DNA from: Ruminococcus sp.
Lineage (GTDB): Bacteria > Bacillota > Clostridia > Oscillospirales > Ruminococcaceae
DNA: 64,000 nt
NCBI GenBank assembly: GCA_017475555.1
Contig: JAFVFL010000019.1
Coordinates: forward strand, 124,001-188,000
Direction: 5' to 3'
Positions 16,628-24,665 of the stretch are shown here, piece by piece. Numbering within the stretch: position 1 is the first letter of the stretch; every line of letters begins with the position of its first letter. The notes under the pieces were generated by a model. It did not search any database, was not told where the DNA came from, and saw nothing but the letters and a program-made list of their open reading frames with translations. A program made the position numbers and the translations under genes.

Positions 16628-18487
16628 ATGAGCGAAAAAATGCAAAAGTCACCACGTTTCCCTGCACTCAGGCAGAGAATAGACAGCTTCAGCAGAAAGC
16701 GTGAAGCGAGCAGCAGCCGTCATGGTGCTCTCGGTCTGCTGCTTATGCTCATCTTTCCTGTGTTCATAACGGCAATGGCTGAGATAAATCAGTTCAAGTA
16801 CGTCAGCAGCTTTTTCAGGTTCGCTGCCGAAAGACCGACTGTCGTGCTGTTCGATATCGTGATAGCTGCCGTGATCTTTGTGTTCCTGTCAGCTGTCTTC
16901 AGGAAGATCTGGCTGTCAGCCGCCGTTCAGAGCTTTATCTACATGGCTCTGAGCATCACTGAGCTGTTCAAGTACGGCACGAACGGCAACCATCTGATAC
17001 TTTCGGATATGAAACTTATCCGCAGCGTCAAGAGCCTGACATCATTTGCGTATATAAAGATCACGCCCCGGCTGCTGATATACTGTGCAATAGTCATAGC
17101 GTTCGTGCTGCTCATGTTCTGGCTTGACCCGAAGCTCCGCATGAGACCTATGAGGCGTGTGATCGCTATGCTGATCTGTGCAGTTCCCTGTGCGGCACTG
17201 ATCGTCCTGCCGTCGTTCTACAGCTCCGTATATTCAGTTTTCGGGCTTGACACTACGGCTTCAACGAACGACTTTCTGCTCAATGAGAAGTTTTCAAACA
17301 ACAGCTTCCTTGCATTCCTTGTGGAGACGGCTTCTGAGAGCTATGCCAACAGACTTGTTGAGCCGGATAATTATAATCAGGATTATGTATCTGAGATAAC
17401 AAATGAGCCGGAAATAGCTGAGGGCAGCTTCGGCAGCGGTACGAAGCCGAATGTTATCGTCGTCATGAGCGAGGCGTATGCGGATTTCCGTGTGTTTGAC
17501 GAGCTTGGCGTTGATAACAGCTATTATGAGGGCTTTGACGCTGCGAGGGAGTCCGGCTACGGCGGTACTGCGATAACTCCGACCTACGCAAGCTGGACGG
17601 TACGCTCTGAGTTCGAGCTGATGTTCGGACTTCCAGTGAGGGGGCTGAATACTCCGAATATGCCGCAGAGAGTGCTTGCAGACAGGGAGCAGCCTGCACT
17701 TGCACAGTATTACAAGAGCTGGGGATATTCCACAGCCTACGTTCACCCGTTCAACAGCTCGTTCTACAGCCGCCAGCGTATCTATGGTGAATTCGGCTTC
17801 GACAAGATGATATTCCACGAGTCGGACGATCAGACGGATTTCACCGTGCCGGTGGAGTATTTCGGCACCTACGTTGACGATAAGACTGTGTTCGATCAGC
17901 TTCTTGACCTTGTTGATACTACGGACGAACCAATATATATCCACACAACTACCATGCAGAACCACCAGCCCTATAATCAGGGTGAGGATCCGGAGGATGA
18001 GTTCGGGAATTACCTGACGTGGATATCGCATACCAACGAGTGCATAACGGATTTTCTTGCCGCACTTGAGGATATCGACGAGCCTACGCTTGTATTCTTC
18101 GTGGGCGACCATTTCCCGTCGCTCAGGGGTGAGGGCAGCGTTTACCACACAATGAACATGAACGGCGAGAGCTGCAGCGTGCTCTTTGAGCAGAGATATT
18201 TCATCTGGAGCAACTATGGTGCGGACTATTCATGCGTACCGGAGGAGCCGGTGTCGTTCTTTTATATGCCGTATGTGCTCATGAATATCATCGACGCTCC
18301 GCAGGATGCCTTCATCAGAAAGATGAACGAGCTTATGGAGACTGTACCGGTATATTCTACTGACTATAACGACGGTACTCCCGACAACGAGGAGCTTGAT
18401 GTGCTGACCTATGACAGAGTTATCGGAGAGGTGATGTCGCCCTGTCCGATACCGGAGGAAGTGCTTGAAGCAAGCAAAAATGGCTGA
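16628..18487 (+). CDS. LTA synthase family phosphoglycerol transferase/sulfatase
   Basis: 619 residues. Five hydrophobic helices occupy about 35-215, followed by an extracellular sulfatase-fold domain. Visible parts are the metal-binding start NVIVVMSEAYAD (about 278), the candidate catalytic nucleophile Thr324 in ASWTVRSEFELM, the HTTTMQNHQPY block and the FVGDHFPSL metal site. The family adds glycerol-phosphate to lipid anchors or modifies envelope glycans. With only this gene and a thioesterase in the operon, the exact acceptor is unknown. An N-terminal Lys/Arg-rich cytoplasmic tail precedes the first helix. Confidence 0.88.
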   Translation: MSEKMQKSPRFPALRQRIDSFSRKREASSSRHGALGLLLMLIFPVFITAMAEINQFKYVSSFFRFAAERPTVVLFDIVIAAVIFVFLSAVFRKIWLSAAVQSFIYMALSITELFKYGTNGNHLILSDMKLIRSVKSLTSFAYIKITPRLLIYCAIVIAFVLLMFWLDPKLRMRPMRRVIAMLICAVPCAALIVLPSFYSSVYSVFGLDTTASTNDFLLNEKFSNNSFLAFLVETASESYANRLVEPDNYNQDYVSEITNEPEIAEGSFGSGTKPNVIVVMSEAYADFRVFDELGVDNSYYEGFDAARESGYGGTAITPTYASWTVRSEFELMFGLPVRGLNTPNMPQRVLADREQPALAQYYKSWGYSTAYVHPFNSSFYSRQRIYGEFGFDKMIFHESDDQTDFTVPVEYFGTYVDDKTVFDQLLDLVDTTDEPIYIHTTTMQNHQPYNQGEDPEDEFGNYLTWISHTNECITDFLAALEDIDEPTLVFFVGDHFPSLRGEGSVYHTMNMNGESCSVLFEQRYFIWSNYGADYSCVPEEPVSFFYMPYVLMNIIDAPQDAFIRKMNELMETVPVYSTDYNDGTPDNEELDVLTYDRVIGEVMSPCPIPEEVLEASKNG

Positions 18488-18513
18488 ATAAATCCAGAAC
18501 AGGAGAAGTAAAT

Positions 18514-18909
18514 ATGAAGGACATTACACCAGGGATCATTGGCAGAGCTGAGATCACATCAGTTACCGAGGAGATGCTCGCAAAGAACGTCGGCAGCGGA
18601 AGTCTTGAGGTATTTTCAACGCCGTCAATGGCTGCACTTATGGAAAAGGCTGCGTGCTCATGCGTTGCGGAGTATCTTGAGGGAGATGAGACTACGGTCG
18701 GTACGGAGCTGAATATCAGGCACACCTCCGCATCACCGGGAAGTATAAGCATATACGCCGAGGCAGAGCTGACCGCCGTGGACGGCAGAGAGCTTTCCTT
18801 TGAGGTGAGGGCGTTCGACAGCTGCGGAGCTATCGGCAGCGGCACTCACAAGAGATTTGTTGTCAGCAGCGGAAGGTTCATGAACAAGACTCTCGCTAAG
18901 ATAAAGTGA
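18514..18909 (+). CDS. Hot-dog thioesterase, FlK-like
   Basis: 131 residues. Thr36, Glu44 and His70 align with the Thr-Glu-His catalytic set of fluoroacetyl-CoA thioesterase FlK (FSTPSMAALMEKAA, NIRHTSASPG). Bacterial members without a fluoroacetate context probably hydrolyse small acyl-CoA esters. AGGAG at 18501-18505, eight bases before the ATG, sets the start. It lies 26 nt after the LTA-synthase-like gene and ends at a strong terminator, so the two share an mRNA. Substrate unknown. Confidence 0.8.
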   Translation: MKDITPGIIGRAEITSVTEEMLAKNVGSGSLEVFSTPSMAALMEKAACSCVAEYLEGDETTVGTELNIRHTSASPGSISIYAEAELTAVDGRELSFEVRAFDSCGAIGSGTHKRFVVSSGRFMNKTLAKIK

Positions 18910-18916
18910 TGTAAAA

Positions 18917-18939
18917 AACGTCCCTTCGGGGACGTTTTT
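18917..18939 (+). terminator. Rho-independent terminator after the thioesterase gene
   Basis: AACGTCCC-TTCG-GGGACGTT followed by TTTGTTTCCTTTTT. Confidence 0.92.
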
Positions 18940-19053
18940 GTTTCCTTTTTATTCAGTATTTCTGATATTATCATAATTTTATCACAATAATGCGTATAAT
19001 AGTAATTAAAGAGATTTCTGAAATATTTTATATCGGATAAAGGAGCAGATAAA

Positions 19054-20535
19054 ATGTCGGAACTGTATAACAACGAAAGGGATAATACAGAGGCAGCGGA
19101 GAGCAGCAGCTCAGGTGCGGCGGAGTACAGCTATTCCTATACCGCAGAGCCGGAGAGTGACGGAGCTGACCACAGGTATAGTCATTATAGCTCTTCGGGG
19201 TATCCCTCTCCTGAGCCGCCGAAGAAGAACAATCACGGCGGATTGAAGGCTCTTGCGGCGGTGCTTTGTCTTGCGGCTGCCGGCGGCGGTGCCTACCAGG
19301 TCTATAAGTACCTCAATGCGGATATGCTTCAGGTGGAGGAGAGCGAAGATACGCTGATCCAGCAGGCTCCTGAGAAAAATGTGATGCAGCAGACTACAGA
19401 GAATGTTACTGTTCCGTTTGAGGAGGAGACACAGACTGAGGCAGGCGATGAGACTATGAGCCTTTTCTCTATAGCTGCACGCAGGGACGCAAAGTATCTA
19501 CCGGATATAGTTGACGAGATTATGCCGTCAGTTGTCGGTGTTTCCTCGACGTTTGAGTATACACGCACCTATAATACGTGGGGCTGGGGCGGAATAAAGA
19601 CCGAGACAAATACCCAGAACATCACCGGTACTGGTACGGGTATCATAATGACCGACGACGGATATATCGTGACAAATGCCCATGTTGTGTTCGATGACAG
19701 CGAGTATAACTGCGGTGAAGCGGTCGAGGTGTCGGTACTGTTCAGCGATGAGACGGAGCATGACGCTAAGATAATCGCATATGATTCAGAGACGGATATT
19801 GCTGTGCTCAAGGTCGATGAGAACGGGCTTATTCCGGCAGAATTCGGCGACAGCGACGACCTGAGAGTGGGGGAGCTTGTGATCGCAGTCGGTAATCCGC
19901 TTGGATTCGAGCTTTTCGGCACTGTTTCAAGCGGTATTGTGTCAGCACTGAACCGTGAGATATCTATAAATGAGAAGGATATGACCCTTATACAGACCGA
20001 TGCTGCGATAAATTCCGGAAACTCCGGCGGCCCTCTGCTCAACAGCTGCGGTCAGGTGATCGGCATCAACTCTGCAAAGATGTCGTCAAGCTACGGCTCT
20101 GCATCAGTCGAGGGGCTTGGCTTTGCGATACCGATAAATAATGCAAAGGTCATAATCGACGACCTTATCAATTATAAGCACGTTACCGGCAGACCTCAGA
20201 TCGGTATCACCTCAAAGGATATAACCGAGGCTTATTCACGCTATCTCAACGTCCCTATGGGCGTATACGTACAGAGCGTAGCAGAGGATAGTGCGGCTGA
20301 AAAGGCTGGGATACAGATAGGCGATATCATAATCGGTATCGACGGCGAGGCGATAACAACAGCTGAGGAGCTTAACAAGATAAAGAATCAGCATAAGGCA
20401 GGCGACGAGGTAACGCTGACTATTTCCCGTGCAGGTGCTGATATCGAGATAGACCTTACGCTTCAGGACGCTGCTGAGAGTACAGCCTCGGTCAACGACC
20501 CGTTCCGTATCGACAGCGAGTCTGACGAGAACTGA
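19054..20535 (+). CDS. HtrA/DegP-type serine protease
   Basis: 493 residues. A Ser/Tyr/Glu-rich cytoplasmic tail (1-60) is followed by one membrane helix (about 64-82), a linker, and a trypsin-fold S1C protease with His210 (TNAHVV), Asp248 (SETDIAVL) and Ser324 (NSGNSGGPLL). One PDZ domain covers about 385-475. The architecture equals B. subtilis HtrA/HtrB, which degrade misfolded proteins on the outer face of the membrane. AAGGAG lies 9 nt before the ATG. A TATAAT at 18995-19000 is a possible -10 but the -35 is poor. A single-gene unit. Confidence 0.93.
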   Translation: MSELYNNERDNTEAAESSSSGAAEYSYSYTAEPESDGADHRYSHYSSSGYPSPEPPKKNNHGGLKALAAVLCLAAAGGGAYQVYKYLNADMLQVEESEDTLIQQAPEKNVMQQTTENVTVPFEEETQTEAGDETMSLFSIAARRDAKYLPDIVDEIMPSVVGVSSTFEYTRTYNTWGWGGIKTETNTQNITGTGTGIIMTDDGYIVTNAHVVFDDSEYNCGEAVEVSVLFSDETEHDAKIIAYDSETDIAVLKVDENGLIPAEFGDSDDLRVGELVIAVGNPLGFELFGTVSSGIVSALNREISINEKDMTLIQTDAAINSGNSGGPLLNSCGQVIGINSAKMSSSYGSASVEGLGFAIPINNAKVIIDDLINYKHVTGRPQIGITSKDITEAYSRYLNVPMGVYVQSVAEDSAAEKAGIQIGDIIIGIDGEAITTAEELNKIKNQHKAGDEVTLTISRAGADIEIDLTLQDAAESTASVNDPFRIDSESDEN

Positions 20536-20558
20536 TACAGAATATCACATTTGTCAAC

Positions 20559-20590
20559 GGGGGACATCTTTCTTCAGAAAGATGTCCCCC
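20559..20590 (+). terminator. Strong hairpin after htrA
   Basis: GGGGGACATCTTT with AAAGATGTCCCCC, a 13-bp perfect stem with loop CTTCAG. There is no U-run (GAAAATTAAA follows), so it may act as an RNA-stabilising stem or inefficient terminator. Confidence 0.6.
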
Positions 20591-20632
20591 GAAAATTAAA
20601 ATAATTATGAGCACTGCTCCGGGAGGGAACAG

Positions 20633-21325
20633 ATGGAAAATAAAGAAAATGGGGTCGTACTAAGACCTATAGCGTACATACGGACGGATTTTACGGAAAA
20701 ATTCGGTATCCCCCGGCAGAGCGGAAGAGCACCGTCTCTTCTCGGACGGATAATTTTTACCCCGGAATACCGCAATGACGACGCACTTCGTGGTATAACG
20801 GGCTACACCTACCTGTGGCTCATATTTGACTTCACGCAGTCGCACATGGCTGGATGGTCGCCGACTGTACGTCCTCCGAGGCTCGGAGGCAACAGGCGAA
20901 TGGGCGTTTTTGCGACACGCTCGCCGTTCAGACCGAATCCGCTCGGACTTTCGTGTGTGAAGCTTGAGGGACTTGAAAAAACTCCGCAGGGAACTATAAT
21001 ACACGTTTCCGGCGTTGATATCCTCGATAATACGCCGATATATGACATAAAGCCGTATCTGCCCCACGCCGACTGCAAGCCCGACGCAGCCGGAGGCTTC
21101 TCCGACACACAGACCGGCTATCATCTTGAGGTGGACTTCCCGGAGGAGCTGCTGACCGTCCTCCCGGAGGAAAAGCGTACCGCAGCTGTGGAGTGCCTTG
21201 CTGACGACCCACGCCCCTCATACCAGAATGACGACCGGGAATACAGCATGAGCTTTGCCGGATACGATATACATTTTCACGTTGCAGACGGTGTGCTTAC
21301 AGTTACCGGGGTCGATGTGCTCTGA
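20633..21325 (+). CDS. trmO: tRNA m6t6A37 methyltransferase TrmO
   Basis: 230 residues. The beta-barrel TsaA/TrmO domain shows GVFATRSPFRPNPLGLS (about 89-105) and DILDNTPIYDIKPY (about 126-139), the SAM and tRNA-binding signatures of the family. TrmO methylates N6-threonylcarbamoyladenosine at position 37 of tRNA-Thr. A C-terminal extension of about 70 residues is usual. Shine-Dalgarno GGGAGG lies before the ATG. The TGA stop is half of a TGATCA palindrome whose other half is the galK stop. Confidence 0.93.
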   Translation: MENKENGVVLRPIAYIRTDFTEKFGIPRQSGRAPSLLGRIIFTPEYRNDDALRGITGYTYLWLIFDFTQSHMAGWSPTVRPPRLGGNRRMGVFATRSPFRPNPLGLSCVKLEGLEKTPQGTIIHVSGVDILDNTPIYDIKPYLPHADCKPDAAGGFSDTQTGYHLEVDFPEELLTVLPEEKRTAAVECLADDPRPSYQNDDREYSMSFAGYDIHFHVADGVLTVTGVDVL

Positions 21326-22624
21326 TCACTTCAGCGTCAGCTCAGTGCCGCCGACGGGTCTTATACGCAGTATATGACAGCTTCCCCCGCCGAATACTCT
21401 GTCAAGCTCCGAGGCATAGGCTTTTGCGAGATATTCCGGAACGAACGCCTGTATCGTGCCTGCAAATCCGCCGCCGTGTACTCTTGAAGCACCTGCTCCC
21501 TTGAGAAATCTCCTGCTGAGCATGAGTGCAAGGGGGATCTCCTGATACTGCGGGCGGCTTGCAGAGTAGAGGTTCTGCAAAAGCTGCGATGAGGATTCGC
21601 CGGATTCATTCACAATGCGGAAAAATTCATTCAGATCACCTGACCTGAGAGCCTGTGCTTCAAGCACGGCTCTTTCATTTTCGCCGAAGAAATGTGCAGC
21701 CCGGAGGATAGCCCTGTCCGTACATTTTTTTCTCAGCTCCGGAAGACTGCTGTAAAAATCGTCTTCCTCGACCTCACGCAGAAAGCTCTTGCCCATTGCC
21801 TCAGCGACAGAGTGCATTTCAGCCGGAACTGCTGAATAATCAGGCGTAAGATCGGCATGGCTGCCCTTTGTGTCGGTAATGCAAAGCGAATAGCCTGCAC
21901 CGGAAAAATCAAAGCTCACCGGCTCAATGACCGGCTCGGCAGGATCGGCAAAATCTATCGCAACGAAGCCGCCTACTGAGCTTACCATCTGATCCATGAG
22001 CCCGCTTGCCTTGCCGAAATACTCATTCTCTGCGTACTGTCCGATCCTGGCTATCTCAACTGCACCGGCTTTTCCGCCGTTGAAGCAGCGGTCGATGATC
22101 GTGCCGACAAGATTCTCAAAAGCCGCTGATGAGGAAAGTCCGCTGCCGCTGAGCACCTCTGAGGTGGTGTACGCACGTATGCCTGTCAGCTTTGCACCGA
22201 TCTGAGCAAATCTGGCAGAAATACCCCTTATCAGGGCGGCAGATGTTCCTTCTTCATCGGTACGCTTTTCAAGTGAGTCAAGCTCCACAGCATCCTCCGG
22301 ATAGCCCTCCGACTTTATGCGTATCACATCATCATCGGTAACTGCAACAATTGCGATAACATCGGTATTCACCGCAGCTGCGAGCACACAGCCGTGCTGG
22401 TGATCGGTATGGTTTCCGCCCACCTCAGTGCGTCCGGGAGCGGAGAATATCCTTACCTCGTCGCACTCCGGATAAAGCCGTGAGAACTGCTCTGCGGCGT
22501 TGAGATACCTTGCTCTCTGCCTGAGAAGCTCACTGTCAAATTCTCCGCCGCTGCCATAGAGGGTGGTCAGCTGTTCATCGAAACGACCGCCCGTGATTCC
22601 GTTTACAAGATCCTGTATAGTCAT
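21326..22624 (-). CDS. galK: Galactokinase
   Basis: 432 residues, GHMP kinase fold. The galactokinase signature appears as APGRTEVGGNHTDHQHG (about 61-77), a variant of the usual G-R-V-N-L-I-G-E-H-T-D-Y. The phosphate loop GSGLSSSAAFENL lies near 161, and motif 3 is GAGASRVHGGGFAGTIQAF (about 385-403). It phosphorylates galactose to galactose-1-phosphate, the first Leloir step; galT and galE are not in the window. Its stop abuts the trmO stop. GGAGAGG sets the start. The leader can form a CTCTGC/GCAGAG stem, and a TATAAT at 22717-22722 is a possible -10 with a weak -35. Confidence 0.87.
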   Translation of the reverse strand: MTIQDLVNGITGGRFDEQLTTLYGSGGEFDSELLRQRARYLNAAEQFSRLYPECDEVRIFSAPGRTEVGGNHTDHQHGCVLAAAVNTDVIAIVAVTDDDVIRIKSEGYPEDAVELDSLEKRTDEEGTSAALIRGISARFAQIGAKLTGIRAYTTSEVLSGSGLSSSAAFENLVGTIIDRCFNGGKAGAVEIARIGQYAENEYFGKASGLMDQMVSSVGGFVAIDFADPAEPVIEPVSFDFSGAGYSLCITDTKGSHADLTPDYSAVPAEMHSVAEAMGKSFLREVEEDDFYSSLPELRKKCTDRAILRAAHFFGENERAVLEAQALRSGDLNEFFRIVNESGESSSQLLQNLYSASRPQYQEIPLALMLSRRFLKGAGASRVHGGGFAGTIQAFVPEYLAKAYASELDRVFGGGSCHILRIRPVGGTELTLK

Positions 22625-22847
22625 AGTATCCTCTCCGTTTCAAAGATGTATACTCGCCTTTGTCGTGCTCTGCCGGCAGATATGGTGTATCGCCGCAGAG
22701 GGGAGCATATACCTACATTATACAATAATACCGGGAAAAAATCTACATATTTCCGAAAAATAAAATCATTGTGATTATTTAATCAGTGTTTAACTTAATT
22801 AAAATAAAATAATATTAAAAATTAAGTGAGTAATTTGCAAAAAGGAC
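22625..22847. other. Divergent intergenic region, galK and GH130
   Basis: Between galK (minus) and the GH130 promoter. On the minus side it holds the galK leader with a TCTGC(C)GGC/GCC(G)CAGA stem at about 22666-22703 and a possible -10 TATAAT at 22717-22722. The rest (22740-22847) is very AT-rich with no gene or repeat. An UP-element-like role for the GH130 promoter is possible. Confidence 0.4.
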
Positions 22848-22876
22848 TTGACAAATGCGGAAAACAATGCTATAAT
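22848..22876 (+). promoter_or_regulatory. Promoter of the GH130 gene
   Basis: Consensus TTGACA (22848-22853), 17-nt spacer, TATAAT (22871-22876), preceded by AT-rich DNA. Confidence 0.88.
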
Positions 22877-22939
22877 TGAATCATCGGAAACGGAATTATT
22901 TAATTTATAATTTAAGAAATTTTAAGGAGCGTGTTTATT

Positions 22940-23959
22940 ATGTCAGACATCAGATTACTTTCCTCACCGCTGCCGAATATCCCGTGGCAGGATAAGCCGG
23001 AGAACTGTGCCGGCCCTATATGGAGATACTCGGAGAACCCGATAATCGGGAGAAATCCTCTCCCCGGCGTCGCACGTATCTTCAACAGTGCTGTAATGCC
23101 CTACGGCGACGGCTTTGTCGGAGTATTCAGAGGCGAGCAGCGTGACGGAGTATCACACATCTACTTCGGTACGAGCAAGGACGCTATCCACTGGAGCTTC
23201 GAGCCGGAGAAGATACAGTTCATCGACGAGAGCGGAGAGCCGTTCCAGCCGATATATGCCTATGATCCAAGACTTGTAAAGGTCGAGGATACATATTATA
23301 CCATGTGGTGTCAGGATATGTATGGTGCGGCTATCGGTATGGCAAAGACTAAGGATTTCAAGACCTTTACAAGACTTGAGAACCCGTTTCTGCCGTATAA
23401 CCGCAACGCTGTGCTGTTCCCGAGGAAGATAAACGGCAATTTCGTTATGCTCTCACGTCCCTGCGACAACGGACACACCGCATTCGGCGATATCTTCGTC
23501 AGTGAAAGCCCTGATATGGAGTTCTGGGGACGTCACCGCCATGTTATGGGCAAGTCCGGCAATTGGTGGGAGGGTCTCAAGATAGGCGGCGGTGCTGCAC
23601 CTATCGAGACTGACAAGGGCTGGCTGATATTCTACCACGGCGTATGCAATACCTGCAACGGCTATGTTTACAGTATCGGTGCGGCTATACTCGACATCAA
23701 CGAGCCGTCAAAGGTACTCCACCGCTGCACTGATTACGTGCTCACTCCTGAGGAGTGGTATGAGGAGAGAGGCTTCGTTCCGAATGTCTGCTTCCCGTGT
23801 GCGGCACTCACTGATTCAGAGACAGGCAGGATCGCTCTCTACTATGGCTGTGCGGACAGCTACGTTGGTACTGCATTCACCACAGTACAGGAGATCTATG
23901 ACTATATCCTCGCACACGATAGTGTGAGCTATGACGATACGAGCCTCGGCAGAAGATGA
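22940..23959 (+). CDS. GH130 beta-mannoside phosphorylase
   Basis: 339 residues from the ATG at 22940 (AAGGAG at 22924-22929); a GTG three codons upstream is less likely. A five-bladed propeller typical of GH130. The conserved acid Asp109 lies in IYAYDPRLVKVED, phosphate-binding-type Arg/His segments include LSRPCDNGHTAFGD, and WWEGLKIGGGAAPI is a family block. It most resembles the GH130_2 group (beta-1,4-mannooligosaccharide phosphorylases such as R. albus RaMP2). These release alpha-mannose-1-phosphate from beta-mannosides in the cytosol, saving ATP. No epimerase or mannanase is adjacent. The gene overlaps the next by 4 nt. Confidence 0.88.
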   Translation: MSDIRLLSSPLPNIPWQDKPENCAGPIWRYSENPIIGRNPLPGVARIFNSAVMPYGDGFVGVFRGEQRDGVSHIYFGTSKDAIHWSFEPEKIQFIDESGEPFQPIYAYDPRLVKVEDTYYTMWCQDMYGAAIGMAKTKDFKTFTRLENPFLPYNRNAVLFPRKINGNFVMLSRPCDNGHTAFGDIFVSESPDMEFWGRHRHVMGKSGNWWEGLKIGGGAAPIETDKGWLIFYHGVCNTCNGYVYSIGAAILDINEPSKVLHRCTDYVLTPEEWYEERGFVPNVCFPCAALTDSETGRIALYYGCADSYVGTAFTTVQEIYDYILAHDSVSYDDTSLGRR

Positions 23960-24459
23960 GACGCAGGGACAGGGAGGTCACTGATCCGGAGACTATACTC
24001 AGTATCATAGACGAATGTGATATCATAAGGATAGGGCTTGCTGACGGCGATCATCCGTATATAGTGCCGATGAATTTCGCCTACACTGTGACTGATGACC
24101 CGGAAAACGGACGGCAGATTGCTTTCTACGTACACGGGGCTATGGCTGGCAGAAAGTACGGACTGATGAAGCAGAACAGAAAATGCTCATTTGAGATGGA
24201 TATTCCGCTTGAAATGGACTGCATTACCGAGAAAAAGGACGTGACAATGCGGTACAAATGCGTTATGGGAAGGGCGGATATCGAATTTCTGGAGGGCGAG
24301 GAAAAGCAGTCGGCGATAGATAATATAATCATGGCACGCTATGAGCAGACCCGGAGCTTTGATTACAACAGAAAAGCAGTAGCCGTAACTATGATCGCAA
24401 GGCTTGTCGTAACTGAGCTTACTGCAAAGATAAACCCGATAGGCGGCGGTGCGGACTGA
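23956..24459 (+). CDS. PNPOx-like flavin/nitroreductase-fold protein (NimA-type)
   Basis: 167 residues starting in an ATGA overlap with the GH130 gene. It has the split-barrel fold of the pyridoxamine-5'-phosphate-oxidase-like family. The opening MRRRDREVTDPETILSIID, the IRIGLADGDHPYIVPMNFAY strand pair and FYVHGAMAGRKYGLMKQN are typical of NimA/5-nitroimidazole resistance-type proteins that bind FMN or heme. The physiological substrate is unknown. Coupling to a glycoside phosphorylase has no obvious biochemical reason. Confidence 0.83.
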   Translation: MRRRDREVTDPETILSIIDECDIIRIGLADGDHPYIVPMNFAYTVTDDPENGRQIAFYVHGAMAGRKYGLMKQNRKCSFEMDIPLEMDCITEKKDVTMRYKCVMGRADIEFLEGEEKQSAIDNIIMARYEQTRSFDYNRKAVAVTMIARLVVTELTAKINPIGGGAD

Positions 24460-24576
24460 TCTCCCCCGCCAGCCGTACATTTCTTCATAGCCTTTCTTCA
24501 GAAAGCTGTCCCGGATAGCAGGTATCAGCCTTTGCAGGAGCCTCCTGTTAAGCTGACGGGATTTTCGGTCAAGTCC

Positions 24577-24605
24577 TTGACACGGCTGAGGATTTATGCT
24601 ATAAT
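24577..24605 (+). promoter_or_regulatory. Promoter of lysS
   Basis: TTGACA (24577-24582), 17-nt spacer, TATAAT (24600-24605). Confidence 0.88.
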
Positions 24606-24615
24606 TCAATAGGTA

Positions 24616-24654
24616 CTTTCCGGTTTTCCCGGAAAGAAAAGGTTTTCGGAAAGG
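24616..24654 (+). promoter_or_regulatory. Leader stem with an alternative pairing at the lysS ribosome-binding site
   Basis: CTTTCCGG (24616-24623) pairs with CCGGAAAG (24629-24636). A second copy of the right arm, CGGAAAG at 24647-24653, overlaps the GGAAAGGAAG ribosome-binding region. The left arm could pair with either one, which would expose or mask the start. A switch is only an inference. Confidence 0.35.
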
Positions 24655-24665
24655 AAGCAGATAAA

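Noticed and set aside
17294-18148. 284-codon open frame opposite the LTA-synthase-like gene
   Set aside because: Shadow of the sulfatase domain coding strand; Arg/Leu/Ile-rich composition without domains.
20559-20590. Canonical rho-independent terminator after htrA
   Set aside because: The stem is excellent but no U-run follows, so it is reported only as a hairpin with reduced confidence.
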